NCBI RefSeq assembly: GCF_052857255.1
Contig: NC_135502.1
Span: 151,217,311 to 151,281,310, forward strand
Reading direction: 5' to 3'
Source of the DNA: Amblyomma americanum
Taxonomy: Eukaryota > Arthropoda > Arachnida > Ixodida > Ixodidae
DNA: 64,000 nt
Part shown: piece by piece, positions 49,290 through 62,224 of the stretch
Layout of the letters: every line of letters starts with the position of its first letter
Position numbering within the stretch: position 1 is the first letter of the stretch
Translations under genes and position numbers: made by a program
The notes under the pieces: model-generated
Database searches by the model: none
Told to the model about the DNA's origin: nothing
The model's input: only the letters and a program-made list of their open reading frames with translations

Positions 49290-50920
49290 GAGCAACACGG
49301 CATCAGCCCCTGTGGGAATGGTACACTGCTGTCCATGACCCTCGGAGTAACGTGGGAGCCGCTGCGTCATCGACTTCAAACTGCTTTAAACCGAGTCACT
49401 CACCGTTCATCGGAACGGGACATGGTGGCAGCGTGAGCGAGATGACGTTGTTGAACTATTTCGTTTTTTGGTTGCGATTGTTGGTTTTGTTTTACCTTGC
49501 TGCACTGCTCACGAGAACGCCTGGATTACCGACAGCGACCTGAAAACGCTGATAAGATGTAATACCGAGTGTTACGATGCTACAAAGAACATCGAGCAAC
49601 AAGGCATCAGCCCCTGTGGGAACAGTTCTCGGAGTAACATGGGAGCCGCTGCGACACGACATCAAACTGCTTTAAAAAGCATCACGCTGCGTTTATCGGG
49701 ACGGGGAAAATTTTTCACCGTGAGCGAGATGACGTTGAGGAAGTATTTCGCCTTTTTAGTTCAGATTGTTGGTTTTGTTCTATCTGGCCACATTGCTCAT
49801 GTGAACTTCTGGATTACCGATAACGACCTGCAACGCTGAACAGATGTAACTCCGAGAGTTACGATATTACAAGCAACATCGAGCAACACGCCATAAAGCC
49901 CCGTGCGAACAGTCCACCGCTGTCCACGGCCCTCGGAGTAACATGGGAGCCGCTGCGACATCGACGTCAAACTGCTTAAAACAGAGTCACGCTCTGTACA
50001 TCTGAACAGGTCATGGTGGCACCTCGAGCGAGATGACGTTGAGGAACTATTTCGTCTTTTTGGTTCAGATTGTTGGCTTTGTTCAACCTGGATGCATTGC
50101 TCATGAGAACGCCTGGATTACTGACAGTGACCTGAAAATGCTGGACAGATGTAATACCTAGAGTTACGATGCTACAAGGAACATCGAGCAACACGGCATC
50201 AGCCCCTGTGGGAGCAGTTCTCGGAGCAACATGGGAGCCGCTGCGACATCGACGTCAAACTGCTTTAAAAAGAATCACGCTGCGTTCATCGGAACGGGGA
50301 AAATTTTACACCGTGAGCAAGATGACATTGAGGAACAATTTCTTCTTTTTTGTTCAGATTGTTGGTTTTGTTCTATCTGGTTGCTTTGCTCATGTCAACG
50401 CCTGGATAACCGATAACGACCTGAAAACGCTAAACAGATGTAACTCCTAGAATTAAGATATTACAAGCAACATCGAGCAACACGGCATCAAGCCCTGTGC
50501 GAACAGTCAACCGCTGTCCACGGCCCTCCGAGTAACGTGGGAGCCGCTGCGAAATCGACGCCAAACTGCTTTATTCAGAGTCGCGCTCCGTTCATCGGAA
50601 CGGGGGTAGTGGCGCCGTGAGCGAGATGACGTTGAGCAACTATTTCGTCTTTTTGGTTCAGATTGTTGGTTGTTTTCTACCTTGCTGCATTGCTCACGAG
50701 AACGCCTGGATTACCGACAGCGACCTGAAAACGCTGAACAGAAGTAACTCCGAGAGTTACGTTGCTACAAGGAACATCGAGAAACACGGCATCAGCCTCG
50801 GCGGGAACAGTCCACCGCTCTCCACAGCCCTCGGAGTAACATGGGAGCCGCTGCGACATCGAGGTCATGCTTCTTTAAACAGAGTCACGCTCCGTACATC
50901 GGAACCGGACATGGTGGTAC
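49290..50920 (+). repeat. Segmental duplication, left copy (pairs with 60593-62224)
   Basis: Constant offset of 11,303 bp, becoming 11,304 after a 1-bp difference near 49655 (GCGACACGACATC against GCGACATCGACATC). Shared marks include GTTGTTGAACTATTTCG and GGGGGTAGTGGCGCC. Confidence 0.9.
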
Positions 50921-52249
50921 CGTGATCGAGATGACGTTGAGGAACTATTTCGTCTTTTTGGTTCAGATTGTTGGCTATGTTCTACCTGGCTGCATCGGTC
51001 ACGAGAACGCCTGGATTAGTAACAGCGACCTGAAAACGCTGAATAAATGTAACACCGAGAGTTACGATGCTACAAGGAACATCGAGCAACACGGCTCGAG
51101 CCCTTGTGGGAACGGTACACTGCTGTCCACGGCCCTCGGAGTAATATGGGAGCCGCTGCGACATCGACGCCAAACTGCTTTAAACAGAGTCACGCTCCGT
51201 TCATCGAAACGGGGCATGGTGGCGCCGTGAGCGAGATGACGTGTAGCAACTATTTTGTCTTTTGGGTTCAGATTGTTGGTTTTGTTCTACCTAGCTGCAT
51301 TGCTCACGAGAACGCCTGTATTACCGACAGCGACCTGAAAACGCTGAACAGATGTAATACCGAGAGTTACGATGCTACAAGGAACATCGAGCGACACGGC
51401 ATGAGCCCCTGCGGGAACAGTTCTCGGAGTAACATGGGAGCCGCTGCGACATCGACGTCAAACTGCTTAAAACAGAGTCACGCTCTGTACATCTGAAAAG
51501 GGCATGGTGGCACCGTTAGCGAGATGACGTTGAGGAACTATTTCGTCTTTTTGGTTCAGATTGTTGGCTTTGTTCAACCTGGCAGCATTGCTCATGAGAA
51601 AGCCTGGATTACTGAGTGACCTGAAAATTCTGAACAGATGTAATACCTAGAGTTACGATGCTACAAGGAACATCGAGCAACACGCCATCAGCCCCTTTGG
51701 GAACAGTTCTCGGAGTAATATGGGAGCCGCTGCGACATCGACGTCAAACAGCTTTAAACAGATTAACGCTGCGTTCATCTGAACAGGGCATGGTGGCACC
51801 ATGTGCGAGATGACGTTGAGCAACTATTTAGTCTTTTTGGTTCGGATTGTTGGGTTTGTTCTACCTGGCTGCATCGGTCGCGAGAACGCCTGGATTACTG
51901 ACAGCGACCTGAAAATGCTAACAGATGTAATACCGAGAGTTACGATGCTACAAGGAACATCGAGCAACACGGCATCAGCCCTTGTGGGAACGGTACACTG
52001 CTGTCCACGGCCCTCGGAGTAACATGGGAGCCGCTGCGACATCGACGTCAAACTGCTTTAAACGGAGTCACGCTCCGTTCATCGGAACGGGGCATGGTGG
52101 TGCCGTGAGCGAGATGACGTGGAGCAACTATTTCGTCTTTTTTGTTCAGATTGTTGGTTTTGTTCTACCTAGCTGCATTGCTCACCAGAACGCCTGGATT
52201 GCCGACAACGACCTGAAAACGCTGAACAGATGTAATACCGAGAGTTACG
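50921..52249 (+). repeat. Diverged monomers
   Basis: Units with GTGATCGAGATGACG, ATGTGCGAGATGACG and the AAAATGCTAACAG frameshift class. Only satellite is seen. Confidence 0.85.
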
Positions 52250-53296
52250 ATGCTACAAGGAACATCAAGCAACACGGCATCAGCCCCTGTGGGAACAGTT
52301 CTCGGAGTGGCATGGGAGCCACTGCGACATCTACATCAAACTGCTTTAAAAAGCATCACGCTGCGTTCATCGGAACGGGGAAAATTTTTCACCGTGAGCG
52401 AGAAGACGTTCAGCAACTATTTCGTCTTTTTGGTTCAGACTGTTGGTTTTGTTGTACCTGGCTTCATTGCACATGAGAACGCCTGGATTACCGACAGCGA
52501 CCTGAAAACGCTGGACAGATGTAACTCCGAGAGTTACGATGCTACAAGGAACATCGAGCAAGACGGCATCAGCCCCTGTGGGAACAGTCCACCGCTGTAC
52601 AAGGGCCTCAGAGTAACATGGGAGCCGCTGCGACATCGACGCCAAACTGCTTTAAACAGAGTCACGCTCCGTTCATCGGAACGGGGCATGATTGCGCCGT
52701 GAGCGAGATGATGTTGAGCAACTATTTCGTTTTTTTGGTTCAGATTGTTGGTTTTGTTCTACCTGGCTGCATTGCTCACGAGAACGCCTGGATTACCGAC
52801 AGCGACCTGAAAACGCTGAACAGATGTAATACCGAGTGTTACGATGCTACAAGGAACATCGAGCAACACGGCATCAGCCCCTGTGGGAACAGTTCTCGGA
52901 GTAGCATGGGAGCCACTGCGACTTCTACATCAAACTGCTTTAAAAAGCATCAGGCTGCGTTCATCGGAACGGGGAAAATATTTCACCGTTAGCGAGGTGA
53001 CGTTCAGCAACTATTTCGTCTTTTTGGTTCAGATAGTTGGTTTTGTTCTACCTGGCTGCATTGCACATGAGAACGCCTGGATTACCGACAGCGACCTGAA
53101 AACGCTGAACAGATGTAACTCCGAGAGTTACGATGCTACAAGGAACATCGAGCAACACGGCATCAGCCCCTGTGGGAACAGTCCACCGCTGTGCACGTCC
53201 CTCGGAGTAACATGGGTGCCACTGCGACATCGACTTCAAACTGCTTTAAACAGATTCACACTCCGTTCATCTGAACAGGGCATGCTGGCACCGTGA
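52250..53296 (+). repeat. Local dimer HOR, 594 bp, about 1.8 copies
   Basis: A short-class unit followed by a GGGAAAATTTTTCACC-class unit is repeated: landmarks at 52250/52844 and 52618/53212 are 594 bp apart (288 plus 306). Each copy holds a 150-codon open frame because both unit lengths are multiples of three. Confidence 0.82.
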
Positions 53297-53941
53297 GCGA
53301 GATGACGTTGAGGAACTATTTCGTCTTTTTGGTTCAGATTGTTGGCTTTGTTCTACCTGGCTGCATCGGTCGCGAGAACGCCTGGATTACTGACAGCGAC
53401 CTGAAAACTCTGAACAGATGTAATACCGAGAGTTACGATGCTACAAGGAACATCGAGCAACACGGCATCAGCCCCTGTTGGAACAGTTCTCGGAGTAACA
53501 TGGGAGCCGCTGTGACATCGACGTCAAATTGCTTTAAAAAGAATCACGCTGCGTTTATCGGAACGGGGAAAATTTTACACCGTGAGCAAGATGACGTTGA
53601 GGAACTATTTCTTCTTTTTTGTTCAGATTGTTGGTTTTGTTCTATCTGGTTGCTTTGCTGATGTGAACGCCTGGATAACAGATAACGTCCTGAAAACGCT
53701 GAACAGATGTAAGTCCTAGAATTACGATATTACAAGCAACATCGTGCAACACGGCATCAAGCCCTGTGCGAACAGTCCACCGCTGTCCACGGCCCTCCGA
53801 GTAACATGGAAGCCGCTGCGAAATCGACGCCAAACTGCTTTAAACAGAGTCGCGCTCCGTTCATCGGAACGGGGCATAGTGGCGCCGTGAACGAGATGAC
53901 GGTGAGCAACTATTTCGTCTTTTTGGTTCAGATTGTTGGTT
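53297..53941 (+). repeat. Diverged monomers
   Basis: One short-class unit and one GGAAAATTTTACACC-class unit with TTTCTTCTTTTTTG. No gene is seen. Confidence 0.85.
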
Positions 53942-56022
53942 TTGTCCTACCTTGCTGCATTGCTCACGAGAACGCCTGGATTACCGACAGCGACCTGAAA
54001 ACGCTGAACAGAAGTAACTCCGAAAGTTACGTTGCTACAAGGAACATCGAGAAACACGGCATCAGCCTCGGCGGGAACAGTCCGCCGCTCTCCACAGCCC
54101 TCAGAGTAACATGAGAGCCGCTGCGACATCGAGGTCATACTGCTTTAAACAGAGTCACGCTCCGTACATCAGAACAGGACATGGTGGCACCGTGATCGAG
54201 ATGATGTTAAGGAAGTATTTTGTCTTTTTAGTTCAGATTGTTGGTTTTGTTCTACCTGGCTGCATCGGTCACGAGAACGCCTGGATTACTGACAGTGACC
54301 TGAAGACGCTGAAGAGATGTAATACCGAGATTTACGATGCTGCAAGGAACATCGAGCAAAACGGCATCAGCCCCTGTGGGAATGGTATACTGCTGTCCAC
54401 GACCCTCGGAGTAACATGGGAGCCGCTGCTACATAGACGTCAAACAGCTTTAAACAGATTAACGCTGCGTTCATCTGAACAGGACATGGTGGCACCATGA
54501 GCGAGATGACGTTGAGGAACTATTTAGTCTTTTTGGTTCAGATAGTTGGGTTTGTTCTAAATGGCTGCATCGGTCGCGAGAACTCCTGGATTACTGACAG
54601 CGACCTGAAAATGCTAACAGATGTAATACCGAGAGTTACGATGCTACAAGGAACATCGAGCAACACGGCATCAGCCCTTGTGGGAACGGTACACTGCTGT
54701 CCACGGCCCTCGGAGTAACATGGGAGCCGCTGCGACATCGACGTCAAACTGCTTTAAACGGAGTCACGCTCCGTACATCGGAACGGGACATGGTGGAACC
54801 GTGAGCGAGATGACATTGAGGAACTATTTCGTCTTTTCAGTTCAGATTGTTGGTTTTGTTCTACCTGGCTGCATTGCTCATGAGAAGGCCTGGATAACCG
54901 ACAGCGACATGAAACGCTGAACAGATCTAACTCCGAAAGTTGCGATGCTACAAGGAACATCGTGCAACACGGCATGCGCCCCTGAGGGAACAGTTCTCGG
55001 AGTAACATGGGAGCCGCTGCGACATCGACGTCAAACTGCTTTAAACAGAGTCACGCCCTGTACATCTGAACAGTGCATGGAGGCACCGTGAGCGAGATGA
55101 AGTTGAGAAACTATTTCGTCTTTTTGGTTCAGGCTGTTCGCTTTGTTCTACCTGGCTGCATCAGTCACGAGAACGCCTGGATTACTAACAGCGACCTGAA
55201 AACGCCGAACAGATGTAACACCGAGAGTTACGATGCTACAAGGAACATGAGCAACACGGCATCAGCCCCTGTGGGAATGGTACACTGCTGTCCACGGCCC
55301 TCGGAGTATAATGGGAGCCGCTGCGACATCGACGCCAAACTGCTTTAAACAGAGTCACGCTCCGTTCATCGAAACGGGGCATGGTGGCGCCGTGAGCGAG
55401 ATGACGTGGAGCAACTATTTCGTCTTTTGGGTTCAGATTGTTGGTTTTGTTCTACCTGGCTGCATTGCTCACGACCACGCCTGGATTACCGACAGCGACC
55501 TGAAAACGCTGAACAGATGTAATACCGAGAGTTACGATGCTACAAGGAACATCGAGCAACAAGGCATCAGCCCCTGTGGGAACAGTTCTCGGAGTAATAT
55601 GGGAGCCGCTGCGACATCGACGTCAAACTGTTTTAAACAGATTCACACGCCGTTCATCTGAACAGGGCATGCTGGAACCGTGAGCGAGATGACGTTGAGG
55701 AACTATTTCGTCTTTTTGGTTCAGATTGTTGGCTTTGTTCTACCAGGCTGCATCGGTCGCGAGAACGCCTGGATTTCTGACAGCGACTAGAAAATGCTGA
55801 ACAGATGTAACTCCGAGAGTTACGATGGTACAAGGAACATCGTGCAACACGGCATCAGCCACTGAGGGAACAGTCCACCGCTGTACACGGGCCTCGGAGT
55901 AACGTGGGAGCAGCTGCGACATCGACGCCAAACTGCTTTAAACAGAGTCACGCTCCGTTAATCGGAACGGGGCATGGTTGCGCCGTGAGAGAGAAGACGT
56001 TGAGGAACTATTTCGTCTTTTT
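53942..56022 (+). repeat. Segmental duplication, right copy (pairs with 39250-41330)
   Basis: Same unit order and rare marks at 14,692 bp. After about 56022 it instead follows the sequence found at about 45880 (TTTTTGGAGCAGATTG), indicating a junction between two source segments. Confidence 0.86.
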
Positions 56023-57186
56023 GGAGCAGATTGTTGGTTTTGTTCTACCTGGCTGCATTGCTTATGAGAACGCCTGGATTACCGACAGCGACCTGAAAAT
56101 GCTGAACAGATGTAACTCAGAGAGTTACGATGCTACAAGGAACATCGAGCAACACGGCATAAGCCACTGAGGGAGCAGTCCACCGCTGTACACGGGCCTC
56201 GGAGTAACATGGGAGCAGCTGCGACATCGACGTCAAACTGCTTAAAACAGAGTCACGCTCTGTACATCTGAACAGGGCATGGTGGCACCGTGAGCGAGAT
56301 GACGTCGAGGAACTATTTCGTCTTTTTGGTTCAGATTGTTGGCTTTGTTCAACCTGGCTGCATCGGTCACGAGAAGGCGTGGATTACTAACAGCGACCTG
56401 AAAACGCTGAACAGATGTAACACCGAGAGTTACGATGCTACAAGGAACATCGAGAAACACGGCTTTAGCCCCTGTGGGAACGGTACACTGCTGTCCACGG
56501 CCCTCTGAGTAACATGGTAGCCGCTGCGAAATCGACGTCAAAATGCTTTAAACAGAGTCACTCTCCGTACATCGGAACGGGGCATGGTGGCGCCTTGAGC
56601 GAGAAGACGTTGAGGAGCTATTTCGTCTTTTTGGTTCAGATTGTTGGTTTTGTTCTACCTGGCTGCATTGCTCATGAGAACGCCTGGATTACCGACAGCG
56701 ACCTGAAAACGCTGAAAAGATGTAATACCGAGATTTACGATGCTACAAGGAACATCGAGCAAAACGGAATCAGCTCCTGTGGGAATGGTATACTGCTGTC
56801 CACGACCCTCGGAGTAACATGGGAGCCGCTGCGACATCGACGTCAAACTGCTTTAAACGGAGTCACGCTCCGTACATCGGAATGGGACATGGTGGAACCG
56901 TGAGCGAGATGACATTGAGGAACCATTTCGTCTTTTCAGTTCAGATTGTTGGTTTTGTTCCACCTGGCTGCGTTGCTCATGAGAAGGCCTGGATAACCGA
57001 CAGCGACCTCAAACGCTGAACAGATCTAACTCCGAAAGTTGCGATGCTACAAGGAACATCGTGCAACACGGCATGCGCCCCTGAGGGAACAGTTCTCGGA
57101 GTAACATGGGAGCCGCTGCGACATCGACGTCAAACTGTTTTAAACAGATTCACACTCCGTTCATCTGAACAGGGCATGCTGGAACC
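56023..57186 (+). repeat. Diverged monomers
   Basis: Units resembling 45880-46370 and then 41517-41700 and 54770-55015, joined in a new order. Only satellite is seen. Confidence 0.82.
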
Positions 57187-58330
57187 GTGAGCGAGATGAC
57201 GGTGAGCAACTATTTCGTCTTTTTGGTTCAGATTGTTGGTTTTGTCCTACCTTGCTGCATTGCTCACGAGAACGCCTGGATTACCGACAGCGACCTGAAA
57301 ACGCTGAACAGAAGTAACTCCGAAAGTTACGTTGCTACAAGGAACATCGAGAAACACGGCATCAGCCTCGGCGGGAACAGTCCGCCGCTCTCCACAGCCC
57401 TCAGAGTAACATGAGAGCCGCTGCGACATCGAGGTCATACTGCTTTAAACAGAGTCACGCTCCGTACATCGGAACAGGACATGGTGGCACCGTGATCGAG
57501 ATGATGTTAAGGAAGTATTTCGTCTTTTTAGTTCAGATTGTTGGTTTTGTTCTACCTGGCTGCAGCGGTCACGAGAACGCATGGATTACTGACAGTGACC
57601 TGAAAACGCTGAAGAGATGTAATACCGAGATTTACGATGCTGCAAGGAACATCGAGCAAAACGGCATCAGCCCCTGTGGGAATGGTATACTGCTGTCCAC
57701 GACCCTCGGAGTAACATGGGAGCCGCTGCTACATAGACGTCAAACAGCTTTAAACAGATTAACGCTGCGTTCATCTGAACAGGACATGGTGGCACCATGA
57801 GCGAGATGACGTTGAGGAACTATTTAGTCTTTTTGGTTCAGATAGTTGGGTTTGTTCTACCTGGCTGCATCGGTCGCGAGAACTCCTGGATTACTGACAG
57901 CGACCTGAAAATGCTAACAGATGTAATACCGAGAGTTACGATGCTACAAGGAACATCGAGCAACACGGCATCAGCCCTTGTGGGAACGGTACACTGCTGT
58001 CCACGGCCCTCGGAGTAACATGGGAGCCGCTGCGACATCGACGTCAAACTGCTTTAAACGGAGTCACGCTCCGTACATCGGAACGGGACATGTTGGAACC
58101 GTGAGCGAGATGACATTGAGGAACTATTTCGTCTTTTCAGTTCAGATTGTTGGTTTTGTTCCACCTGGCTGCGTTGCTCATGAGAAGGCCTGGATAACCG
58201 ACAGCGACCTCAAACGCTGAACAGATCTAACTCCGAAAGTTGCGATGCTACAAGTAACATCGTGCAACACGGCATGCGCCCCTGAGGGAAGAGTTCTCGG
58301 AGTAACATGGGAGCCGCTGCGACATCGACG
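57187..58330 (+). repeat. Segmental duplication (pairs with 53887-55030)
   Basis: Constant offset of 3,300 bp (53947/57247, 54111/57411, 54497/57797, 54678/57978). Differences include CTGCAGCGGTC near 57562 and CATGTTGGAACC near 58090. Confidence 0.9.
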
Positions 58331-60592
58331 TCAAACTGTTTTAAACAGATTCACACTCCGTTCATCTGAACAGGGCATGCTGGAACCGTGAGCGAGATGA
58401 CGTTGAGGAACTATTTCGTCTTCTTGGTTCAGATTGTTGGCTTTGTTCTACCTGGCTGTATTGCTCATGAGAAGGCCTGGATAACCGACAGCGACCTCAA
58501 ACGCTGAACAGATCTAACTCCGAAAGTTGCGATGCTACAAGGAACATCGTGCAACACGGCATGCGCCCCTGAGGGAACAGTTCTCGGAGTAACATGGGAG
58601 CCGCTGCGACATCGACGTCAAACTGTTTTAAACAGATTCACACTCCGTTCATCCGAACAGGGCATGCTGGAACCGTGAGCGAAATGACGTTGAGGAACTA
58701 TTTCGTCTTTTTGGTTTAGATTGTTGACTTTGTTCTACCTGGCTGCATCGGTCGCGAGAACGCCTGGATTACTGACAGCGACTTGAAAATGCTGAACAGA
58801 TGTAATACCGAGAGTTACGTTGCTGCAAGGAACATCAAGCAACACGTCTTCAGCCTCTGTGGGAACAGTTCTCGGAGTAGCATGGGAGCCACTGCGACAT
58901 CTACATCAAACTGCTTTAAAAAGCATCACGCTGCGTTCATCGGAACGGGGAAAATTTTTCACCGTGAGCGAGATTGCGTTGAGGAACTATTTCGTCTTTT
59001 TGGTTCGGATTGTTGGCTTTGTTCAACCTGGCTGCATCGGTCACGAGAACGCCTGGATTACTAACAGCGACCTGAGAACGCTGAACAGATGAAACACCGA
59101 GAGTTACGATGCTACAAGGAACATCAAGCAACACGGCATTAGCCCCTGTGGGAAAGGTACACTGCTGTCCACGGCCCTCGGAGTAACATGGGAGCCGCTG
59201 TGACATCGACGTCAAACTGCTTTAAACAGTCACGCTCCGTACATCGGAACGGGGCATGGTGACACCGTGACCGAGATGACGTTGAGGAACTATTTCGTAT
59301 TTTTAGTTCAGATTGTTGGTTTTGTTAAACCTGGCTGCATTGCTCATGAGAACGCCTGGTTTTCAGACCATGACCTGAAAACTCTAAACAGACGTAACTC
59401 CGAGAGTTACGATGCTACAAGGAACATCGAGCAACACGGCATGAGTCCCTGCGGGAACAGTTCTCGGAGTAACATGGGAGCCGCTGCGACATCGACGTCA
59501 AACTGCTTAAAACAGTCACGCTCTGTACATCTGAAAAGGGCATGGTGGCACCGTGAGCGAGATGACGTTGAGGAACTATTTCGTCTTTTTGGTTCAGATT
59601 GTTGGCTTTGTTCAACCTGGCTGCATTGCTCATGAGAACGCCTGGATTACTGAGTGACCTGATAATGCTGAACAGATGTAATACCTAGAGTTACGATGCT
59701 ACAAGGAACATCGAGCAACACGCCATCAGCCCCTTTGGGAACAGTTCTCGGAGTAATATGGGAGCCGCTGCGACATCGACGTCAAACTGCTTTAAACAGA
59801 TTCACACTCCGTTCATCTGAACAGGGCATGCTGGAACCGTGAGCGAGATGACGTTGAGGAACTATTTCGTCTTTTTGGTTCAGATTGTTGGCTTTGTTCT
59901 ACCTGGCTGCATCGGTCACGAGAACGCGTGGATTACTAACAGCGACCTGAAAACGCTGAACAGATGTAACACCGAGAGTTACGATGCTACAAGGAACATC
60001 GAGAAACATGGCATTAGCCCCTGTGGGAACGGTACACTGCTGTCCACGGCCCTCTGAGTAACATGGGAGCCGCTGCGAAGTCGACGTCAAAATGCTTTAA
60101 ACAGAGTCACGCTCCGTACATCGAAACGGGGCATGGTGGCGCCTTGAGCGAGAAGACGTTGAGGAACAATTTCGTCTTTTGGTTCAGATTCTTGGTTTTG
60201 TTCTACCTGGCGGCATTGCTTATGAGAACGCCTTGATTACTGACAGTGACCTGAACATGCTGAACAGATGTAATACATAGAGTTACGATGCTACAAGGAA
60301 CATCGAGCAACACGGCATCAGCCTCTGTGGGAACAGTTCCCGGAGTAACATGGGAGCTGCTGCGACATCGACGTCAAACTGCTTAGAACAGAGCCACGCT
60401 CTGCACATCTGAACAGGGCAGGGTGGCACCGTGAGCGAGATGACGTTGAGGAACTATTTCGTCTTTTTGGTTCAGATTGTTGGCTTTGTTCTACCTGGCT
60501 GCATCGGTCACGAGAACGCGTGGATTACTAACAGCGACCTGAAAACGCTGAACAGATGTAACACCGAGAGTTACGATGCTACAAGGAACATC
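58331..60592 (+). repeat. Diverged monomers
   Basis: The unit ending ACCTCAAACGCTGAACAG is tandemly repeated (58196 and 58489). Later units match 47881-48290, and a junction near 60230 skips one 287-bp unit relative to 48283-48640. No non-satellite DNA is seen. Confidence 0.82.
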
Positions 60593-62224
60593 GAGAAACA
60601 TGGCATCAGCCCCTGTGGGAATGGTACACTGCTGTCCATGACCCTCGGAGTAACATGGGAGCCGCTGCGTCATCGACTTCAAACTGCTTTAAACCGAGTC
60701 ACTCACCGTTCATCGGAACGGGACATGGTGGCAGCGTGAGCGAGATGACGTTGTTGAACTATTTCGTTTTTTGGTTGAGATTGTTGGTTTTGTTTTACCT
60801 TGCTGCACTGCTCACGAGAACGCCTGGATTACCGACAGCGACCTGAAAACGCTGATAACATGTAATACCGAGTGTTACGATGCTACAAAGAACATCGAGC
60901 AACAAGGCATCAGCCCCTGTGGGAACAGTTCTCGGAGTAACATGGGAGCCGCTGCGACATCGACATCAAACTGCTTTAAAAAGCATCACGCTGCGTTTAT
61001 CGGAACGGGGAAAATTTTTCACCGTGAGCGAGATGACGTTGAGGCAGTATTTCGCCTTTTTAGTTCAGATTGTTGGTTTTGTTCTATCTGGCCACATTGC
61101 TCATGTGAACTTCTGGATTACCGATAACGACCTGCAACGCTGAACAGATGTAACTCCGAGAGTTACGATATTACAAGCAACATCGAGCAACACGGCATAA
61201 AGCCCCGTGCGAACAGTCCACCGCTGTCCACGGCCCTCGGAGTAACATGGGAGCCGCTGCGACATCGACGTCAAACTGCTTAAAACAGAGTCACGCTCTG
61301 TACATCTGAACAGGTCATGGTGGCACCACGAGCGGGATGACGTTGAGGAACTATTTCGTCTTTTTGGTTCAGATTGTTGGCTTTGTTCAACCTGGCTGCA
61401 TTGCTCATGAGAACGCCTGGATTACTGACAGTGACCTGAAAATGCTGGACAGATGTAATACCTAGAGTTACGATGCTACAAGGAACATCGAGCAACACGG
61501 CATCAGCCCCTGTGGGAGCAGCTCTCGGAGCAACATGGGAGCCGCTGCGACATCGACGTCAAACTGCTTTAAAAATAATCACGCTGCGTTCATCGGAACG
61601 GGGAAAATTTTACACCGTGAGCAAGATGACTTTGAGGAACAATTTCTTCTTTTTTGTTCAGATTGTTGGTTTTGTTCTATCTGGTTGCTTTGCTCATGTG
61701 AACGCCTGGATAACCGATAACGACCTGAAAACGCTAAACAGATGTAACTCCTAGAATTACGATATTACAAGCAACATCGAGCAACACGGCATCAAGCCCT
61801 GTGCGAACAGTCAACCGCTGTCCACGGCCCTCCGAGTAACGTGGGAGCCGCTGCGAAATCGACGCCAAACTGCTTTAATCAGAGTCGCGCTCCGTTCATC
61901 GGAACGGGGGTAGTGGCGCCGTGAGCGAGATGACGTTGAGCAACTATTTCGTCTTTTTGGTTCAGATTGTTGGTTGTGTTCTACCTTGCTGCATTGCTCA
62001 CGAGAACGCCTGGATTACCGACAGCGACCTGAAAACGCTGTACAGAAGTAACTCCGAGATTTACGTTGCTACAAGGAACATCGAGAAACACGGCATCAGC
62101 CTCGGCGGGAACAGTCCACCGCTCTCCACAGCCCTCGGAGTAACATGGGAGCCGCTGCGACATCGAGGTCATACTGCTTTAAACAGAGTCACGCTCCGTA
62201 CATCGGAACAGGACATGGTGGCAC
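60593..62224 (+). repeat. Segmental duplication, right copy (pairs with 49290-50920)
   Basis: Same unit order as the left copy at 11,303-11,304 bp, including the unusual GGGGGTAGTGGCGCC junction near 61906. Confidence 0.9.
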
